Assembly (NCBI GenBank): GCA_026874595.1
Contig: CM049314.1
Span: forward strand, 58,450,300-58,514,299
DNA from: Sipunculus nudus
Lineage: Eukaryota; Annelida; Sipuncula; Golfingiida; Sipunculidae
Reading direction: 5' to 3'
DNA: 64,000 nucleotides
A program made the translations under genes and the position numbers. Below are positions 59,598 to 64,000 of the stretch, piece after piece. The stretch's first letter is position 1. Each line of letters starts with the position of its first letter. A model generated the notes under the pieces. The model made no database searches. It saw nothing but the letters and a program-made list of their open reading frames with translations, and was not told where the DNA came from.

Positions 59598-62500
59598 GAC
59601 TAATAATTGAGTAAAACCTTTAATTTACGACCACCAACGGCATTTGGGGTCTTCTAAGCGAGGTATTACATAAAGAGCAAAACAGAATCGGGACCGTCAA
59701 CAAGTGGTAGTTATTTTGAGGTGGTCGCTAAATTGAGGTAGTCGTTGGGCGAGGTTCTACTGTAATAATAATAAAATGATAATAACAATAACAACATTCC
59801 TATTTATTACGATAAACAGCCACAATGCTAGCTAGATACATAAATGGACGATAAAGTAGTGATTTCCCTTCGGTATATTATATTGGAGGGAAAATAATAG
59901 TGCCTTAGGAGAAGGGCAGGCATGTTCCGTCATGCTACAGGTCCCGATGTTACCACGATGTGCCTCTATGTCACCCCGATGTCTTCCGTAACCTACACTT
60001 AAACTTATTTAATCGTCTACACTATCCAGATGTAACCCTTTTAACCCCGGTGTTCAACATACATGAGATCGGGACTCAAGGGGCTGATGTGGAAAATTGG
60101 TCTCACCCTGAATGGCCGATTGTCTGACGTCACTCCGCTAATGTGAACGTAGTAAAGACCAGTGAAGCCACAGACTGCTCGGTTCTCCTGCCAGGCCCCA
60201 CCATCGTTCACTTCAGTGTGCTCGAATTCTAGAGGATCCTCGTCTGCCCTCACCGGTCTTCCGCGGAAAACGGACCAGGCCAAACGGACAGGTCTCTGTG
60301 TGCTGTACTGGAAGCCTCCGAAGGTCGTAAGATAATCACCGTTGGAAAAGCCATCGTGTTCAGAATACAACTGGACTGTATCGCCTGCGAACATGCTCAA
60401 CATTACCGACCTCTGGAAGCTGTGCACGTCGACTGAAACCTCGGGGTCCCTGTGTATGCGGTACAAATCTTCACCATTTATTCGTATATGTATGTCTGCC
60501 CTGTTCCCTGCTGCTACCCCTGTCGAGAAGGTGAAATAATAGATCCCCGTGTCGGGTACTGTAAAAGTGTTTGTGCTGGTATTCCAATTACCATGGGTAT
60601 CTGCAAATATCGTATCGAAAGTGACTTGACCAAAGGTGAAAGTCGTGCTCTTGCCTACCGAAAACCCGACCGTCGTTTGCATAAGTCCGGATAGAGCCAG
60701 CGATCCCCATGATGTGGCGAGGGTGTCCACGGAACTCCTCAGCATCGGTCCGTCCGATCTGATGGACAGTTGGTCGTTGTAGTTGAACCAAGTGATGAAG
60801 TCTCTGCCCATCACGGATTCGTCGAAAGTAGTATCTGATGCGTCGCGATAAATGGCGGTCATGGTGTTGGTTCCTCGCTGCAGTTTGTAATTTGTTAAGC
60901 TGGTACCGGGATGTCCAGCAGACATGCTGATGAGATAAAGGCCTGAATATGGTATGGTCAGCTTCCATGTGTCCTGGTTTAAGTGACCGCCGCGGTTGAT
61001 TACGAGTCCATCAAATCTAACCGGATCCTGTGCACCCGCACGATTGTAAATATTGGCGGCAAAGAAGGCCTGCTCTGTAAGAATAATTACGATGATAAAA
61101 ACATAAGAAATGTATACATTAAGCGCCTTGCTCACAACATTTTACAATGAGCTTAAAATAATGTTAGCAGATTCTTACAAAACTATCAGAAAATAAAGGT
61201 AGAGCATTAACATATAGCAGGTAATTATTAACTGCATCACCGGCGAAATACTCTAAGACATTCAAAGGTGCTCCGCCACATAGGGTTTGTTATGTATAAG
61301 TTTTGGATTCTGTCGAAAAGTATATTTTCTTGCAAACATAATTTTCTTTCACAAAGTTTGGACCATTATGTAACTTAAAAAAATCAATGTTTGCACATTT
61401 TCTTCCGCAACCTGGATAATTGGCGGCCATGTTGAAAACAGGCCAGTGGCTATATACCGATCATATAGACAGGGCTTACCAAAGAAGAATTCAATAATCC
61501 GTAATAAGTAATTAATTTATTATCTGTATAATTAATACGCAATTTTTCTCTAGACCTCCGTTTCCATACTTCTTCAACTCTAATATAGACTTACAAATTC
61601 GGCGTACGAATCGTCGACGGGGCCTGCTGGGAAAAGTTTGTTTTCTTTTCTGAATATTTTGCTGTTAAACCGCATATGTAATATTTCTAAATATTTCCCC
61701 ATATGGGGGATTTTTTTTTCCTGTGCTTTAAAGTCCGATACGCATATCGTGCTTTTTCAGAAAGTGTCTTTGGAATGTTCTTGCATTTCGAGGTCACTAG
61801 CCTATTAATACAATGTCTAGCTGGTGCCGGGTAAGTTGCGGTAAAGCGGGTCTCGTGTACTCCCAATTGACCCAATATTCATCATAACGCCTCGAAAGGA
61901 ATTACTTCCGCCAAAGGATTTTTTTTTTTTTAATTTCAAACACTAGACAAAGTGTTTGTATCTTCACTTTCATTGCGAGGGTTTTACCGTTTGGCTATCG
62001 CTAGGAACTGCGAGTCCAAGTCGGCTCTGGAGTCCAACATCACTGATTTCATAATGCCTAATCACTTTTTCTTTTAATTGTTCACCATATTAATAAAAGG
62101 CATCGGTGAATTACATTGACTCTCAACCAACGATCTATTAACTATTACATATAGGTACCCGTCCCACCTATTATGTATGACATATCGAAAGAAGTTCCAA
62201 TTTCGCTCTCTCGGAGTGTGATATATTTGATACCAGGATGTCATGACTCCTTTTGCTTAATGAGATCGCCAAAAACCGTATAGTGCATATAATGGCTGTT
62301 TTCGTGTTATGCTACCCTAGCCTTAAATACACGACAAGGTAGTTATTAATTAAGGCTAGAAAGACAAACTTGAGTCGTAATACAAGCCATACGGAGGAAT
62401 GTACTGCAGTAGTCTTCCGTCCTGTTGCACCGAAATCGTGGTAAACAGTCAGAGATCCTCAAATTAGGCCACTGTGAATGTTGAATTTACACAAAAGTAT

Positions 62501-63696
62501 ACTTGAGAACTCACATTACAAACTGAAATTCCTTTTCCATGGTAGAGAGTCAATTCCTGTATCACTTATATGTTGGCACTCATCCTGGAGTAATGATGCA
62601 GAGTCATTTGCCCACATGTTGATATTAAAACATATATTTTCTCGAAGGTAGGTCATGACAGAAAGTATACTGAAAAAAAGCTAACAGTTGGTCTGGTTTA
62701 CGTCAAATGACATTGTACTTATAGCCATGAGGCGTTGTCAAAAATGACGAAAATATTTGCGTAGAAGATGTAAAGGCACTCTGACACTAGTTCGCTGGTC
62801 GTAGATTGTGTAATGTTGGAAAGCTGAACATGAGCTATGTGGGAGGCTGTGAATAACTATAAGAATAGATAAGATCAGGAAATCAAAATATAGTCGTCAG
62901 TGATATCAGCTCTTCAAATGTCATGTTCTCTAGCTATCAGCCCCTCACCCGTCCGTGTCATGCCGTCCGGTTATATATACGTATGAGAAAAAACCCGCAA
63001 AGTTTTACTTGCCCGTTGGCTCTGGCGTAGTCGGTACGAGCGTGGTCGTTGGTGCCACTAAAACAATAAATATGATTACAGACTATATTTTTTGGGGAAA
63101 AACACATGAAATGCATACACTTTTATAAATAATATATTACACGGAACGTAAGACTTAATATATTTCCGTTCAATATATTAACAGAGGAATATACCTCCAA
63201 AGCTCTGCTTCCTCTGTTTAATTTTTAATATTATCTTTTTTTCTGATAATCATTATGTTGTTCAATCATTCTATCATACCAAAGATAATATAGGAAAAGT
63301 CTTTAGACAAGACGCTATGACAGTATATCAGACATGGCAGAGAGAAAAAAAAATATTGTTGTTTTCATGAGTTCGTGGTCATGTAAATATAATGTGACAA
63401 CTTAAAAAGCAAGAAAGTCCAGCGATTATTTTAAAATGGACCATTCCCTTAAATGCCGGTGATCACTTACAAAACTTACATACCACAGCCTCCATCCTTA
63501 AATAAAAAACAGTAATCAGTCCCTCACCGAGACACGACAGTGTCATGTCGTGCGGTTATATTAACTTTCGAGAGAATAATTTCCAAATTGCAGTGGATAC
63601 CTACTGGCGCAACAGATTTAATCATTCCATACTGTTAGAACTACTTACCCGTTGGCTGTGGTGTCGTAGTCGGTACGGGCGTGGTATTTGGTACCA
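59163..63696 (-). CDS. C1q gene B: three-C1q-domain paralogue with Thr/Pro-rich mini-exons (gene span, partial 5')
   Basis: Exons in order on the minus strand: 63696-63649, 63057-63013, 61074-60107 and 59357-59163, all phases compatible (1, 1, 1, 0). The predicted part has a Thr/Pro-rich, mucin-like segment and then three C1q-like domains of the same length and order as in gene A, ending GFYMFP. Exon 3 has 322 codons against 321 in gene A. Exons 4 are both 195 bp. About 55-60% identity by eye. The start and signal peptide are probably beyond 64000. An alternative start at 61135 inside the intron would supply a hydrophobic N-terminus. The pair is convergent, 17.5 kb apart. Likely a secreted recognition protein; ligand unknown. 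Confidence 0.8.
59391..59525. repeat. 32-33 bp tandem repeat, four units, in the last intron of C1q gene B
   Basis: Units of the form CTCATGACGCTTTAAATAT plus CTACAAATATT start near 59401, 59434, 59466 and 59498, just upstream of the last exon's acceptor. Confidence 0.75.
59556..59600. repeat. (AAT)n microsatellite
   Basis: About 13 TAA/AAT units in the last intron of C1q gene B. Confidence 0.95.
59612..59763. mobile_element. about 150 bp MITE with pogo-type ends
   Basis: The right terminus CGTTGGGCGAGGTTCTACTG matches the left AGTAAAACCTTTAATTTACG-type end when inverted, both derivable from CAGTAGAACCTCG. GGTGGTCGCTAAATTGAGGT lies inside. It is within the last intron of C1q gene B and resembles the hairpin at 32226-32295. 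Confidence 0.45.
60107..61074 (-). CDS. C1q gene B exon 3: C1q domains 1, 2 and most of 3
   Basis: The acceptor AATTATTCTTACAG ends at 61075 and the donor CAGG|GTGAGA lies at 60107/60106; 968 bp, entering in phase 1 and leaving in phase 0. Homology with gene A starts at the first residues (EQAFFAANIYNRAGAQDP against DQASFAANVFDRAGSMDP). Domain 2 has FTVPDTGIYYFTFSTGVAAG, domain 3 LAWSVFRGRP and FTGLYYVHISGVTS. Past the donor the open frame continues 22 codons into the intron to 60041; those are not homologous. Antisense frames (60342-60694) are shadows. Confidence 0.92.
61140..62930 (-). other. intron of C1q gene B
   Basis: No exon was recognised. It holds a hAT-like terminus (61996-62046, TGCGAGTCCAAGTCGG and GGAGTCCAACATCACTG) and a repeat shared with 47145-47215 (near 62330-62415). 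Confidence 0.45.
63013..63057 (-). CDS. C1q gene B Thr/Pro mini-exon, downstream copy
   Basis: The acceptor TTTATTGTTTTAG opens a 45 bp phase 1-1 exon coding APTTTLVPTTPEPT, closing at ACGG|GCAAGT, a GC-AG type donor with otherwise ideal bases. The Thr/Pro content suggests an extended O-glycosylated linker. It is a duplicate of the exon at 63649-63696 together with flanking intron. Confidence 0.65.
63649..63696 (-). CDS. C1q gene B Thr/Pro mini-exon, upstream copy
   Basis: The acceptor ATGTATTGTTTTAG and the perfect donor ACGG|GTAAGT bound a 48 bp phase 1-1 exon coding VPNTTPVPTTTPQPT. One codon longer than its duplicate. Spliced to it, a split Val codon joins the two. Confidence 0.65.
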
Positions 63697-64000
63697 CTAA
63701 AACAATACATATGATTATATACTATATTGTTAAATGTGGAAAAAAAACGGTAAATGAAATGCGTGCACAAATTAAATAATATGCTAAAGGAGATGAGAAT
63801 GAAACAGCTTAATGAAAGAGTTGACCATTTATAGAATTTTAGTTCAAAATGAGCCTTACAGAGCCAGAGGGCTTCAATTTTGGCAGGATAGTACACCATT
63901 ATGGTGCTGGTGACAAAGATGAGCAAACCAAAACCTACTGTATACGGAAGATGGCAGTTAGAACAGCTGAGAGGATCATTGGGGTTTCTTTACCCACAGT

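Larger units (their letters stand above)
62937..63780 (-). repeat. tandem duplication carrying a mini-exon and its introns
   Basis: CAGCCCCTCACCCGTCC ... GTGTCATGCCGTCCGGTTAT (62938-62975) recurs as CAGTCCCTCACCGAGAC ... GTGTCATGTCGTGCGGTTAT (63517-63560), and 63010-63118 recurs as 63646-63765. The offset changes from about 580 to 639 bp because of an indel. Each unit holds one Thr/Pro exon. More units may lie beyond the window edge. Confidence 0.75.

Noticed and set aside
60588-60968. 126-codon minus frame and plus-strand frames within C1q gene B exon 3
   Set aside because: They overlap the C1q frame in other frames and show no domain.
63480-63500. Possible 13-26 bp micro-exon on the minus strand (GATGGAGGCTGTGG after TTTATTTAAG)
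   Set aside because: No donor choice gives a length divisible by three, as the neighbouring phase 1 exons would need.

Overview
The window reads as nuclear DNA of an invertebrate animal, most likely a bivalve or other mollusc (inference). Genes are split into short exons with GT-AG introns, mostly in phase 1. The A+T-rich spacer DNA is full of (TA)n arrays and small transposon remnants. The two recognisable gene families, C1q-domain proteins and C-type lectins, are ones that are greatly expanded in bivalves. No bacterial operon, CRISPR array or rRNA gene is visible.

Three host genes can be assembled by hand from exon phase, splice signals and domain content. (1) A membrane lectin receptor on the + strand (about 15170-26710) has two C-type lectin-like domains, a Thr-rich stalk, a transmembrane helix and two mutually exclusive candidate cytoplasmic tails. 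(2) A secreted protein with three C1q-like domains lies on the + strand (37224-41661), with four exons from signal peptide to stop. (3) Its paralogue lies on the - strand (63696-59163), so the pair is convergent. The paralogue has two tandem-duplicated mini-exons coding a Thr/Pro-rich segment in front of the C1q array, and its 5' end lies beyond the window. All three products look like extracellular or cell-surface recognition proteins, so the region may be part of an innate-immunity neighbourhood.

Layout: 1-9 kb is repeats (a roughly 1 kb diverged duplication, three copies of a 330 bp MITE, a palindromic satellite, TA arrays). 9-10.5 kb holds a CpG-rich stretch and one unplaced 72-codon ORF. 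10.7-15.1 kb holds a decayed, internally deleted Ty3/Gypsy element on the - strand, a 20 bp minisatellite, and an opposite-facing LTR that ends 73 bp before the lectin gene's proposed start codon. 15-26.7 kb is the lectin gene; its last intron carries about ten tandem copies of a roughly 155 bp repeat, six of which hold a perfect AGGTCAnnnTGACCT palindrome. 27-32 kb is gene-poor. 32.2-33.2 kb is a Tigger/pogo transposase relic. 34.2-35.1 kb is a tRNA-type SINE split by a younger inverted-repeat element. 37-41.7 kb is C1q gene A. 42-59 kb is repeats: a foldback element, a 376 bp duplication, a Gypsy pol relic with PPT and LTR, a LINE 3' end, two related minisatellites, a hAT-like MITE and a perfect 60 bp inverted repeat. 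59-64 kb is C1q gene B.

Limits: exon models come from reading splice sites and frames by eye. No transcript, alignment or database search was available. Percent identities and repeat boundaries are approximate.
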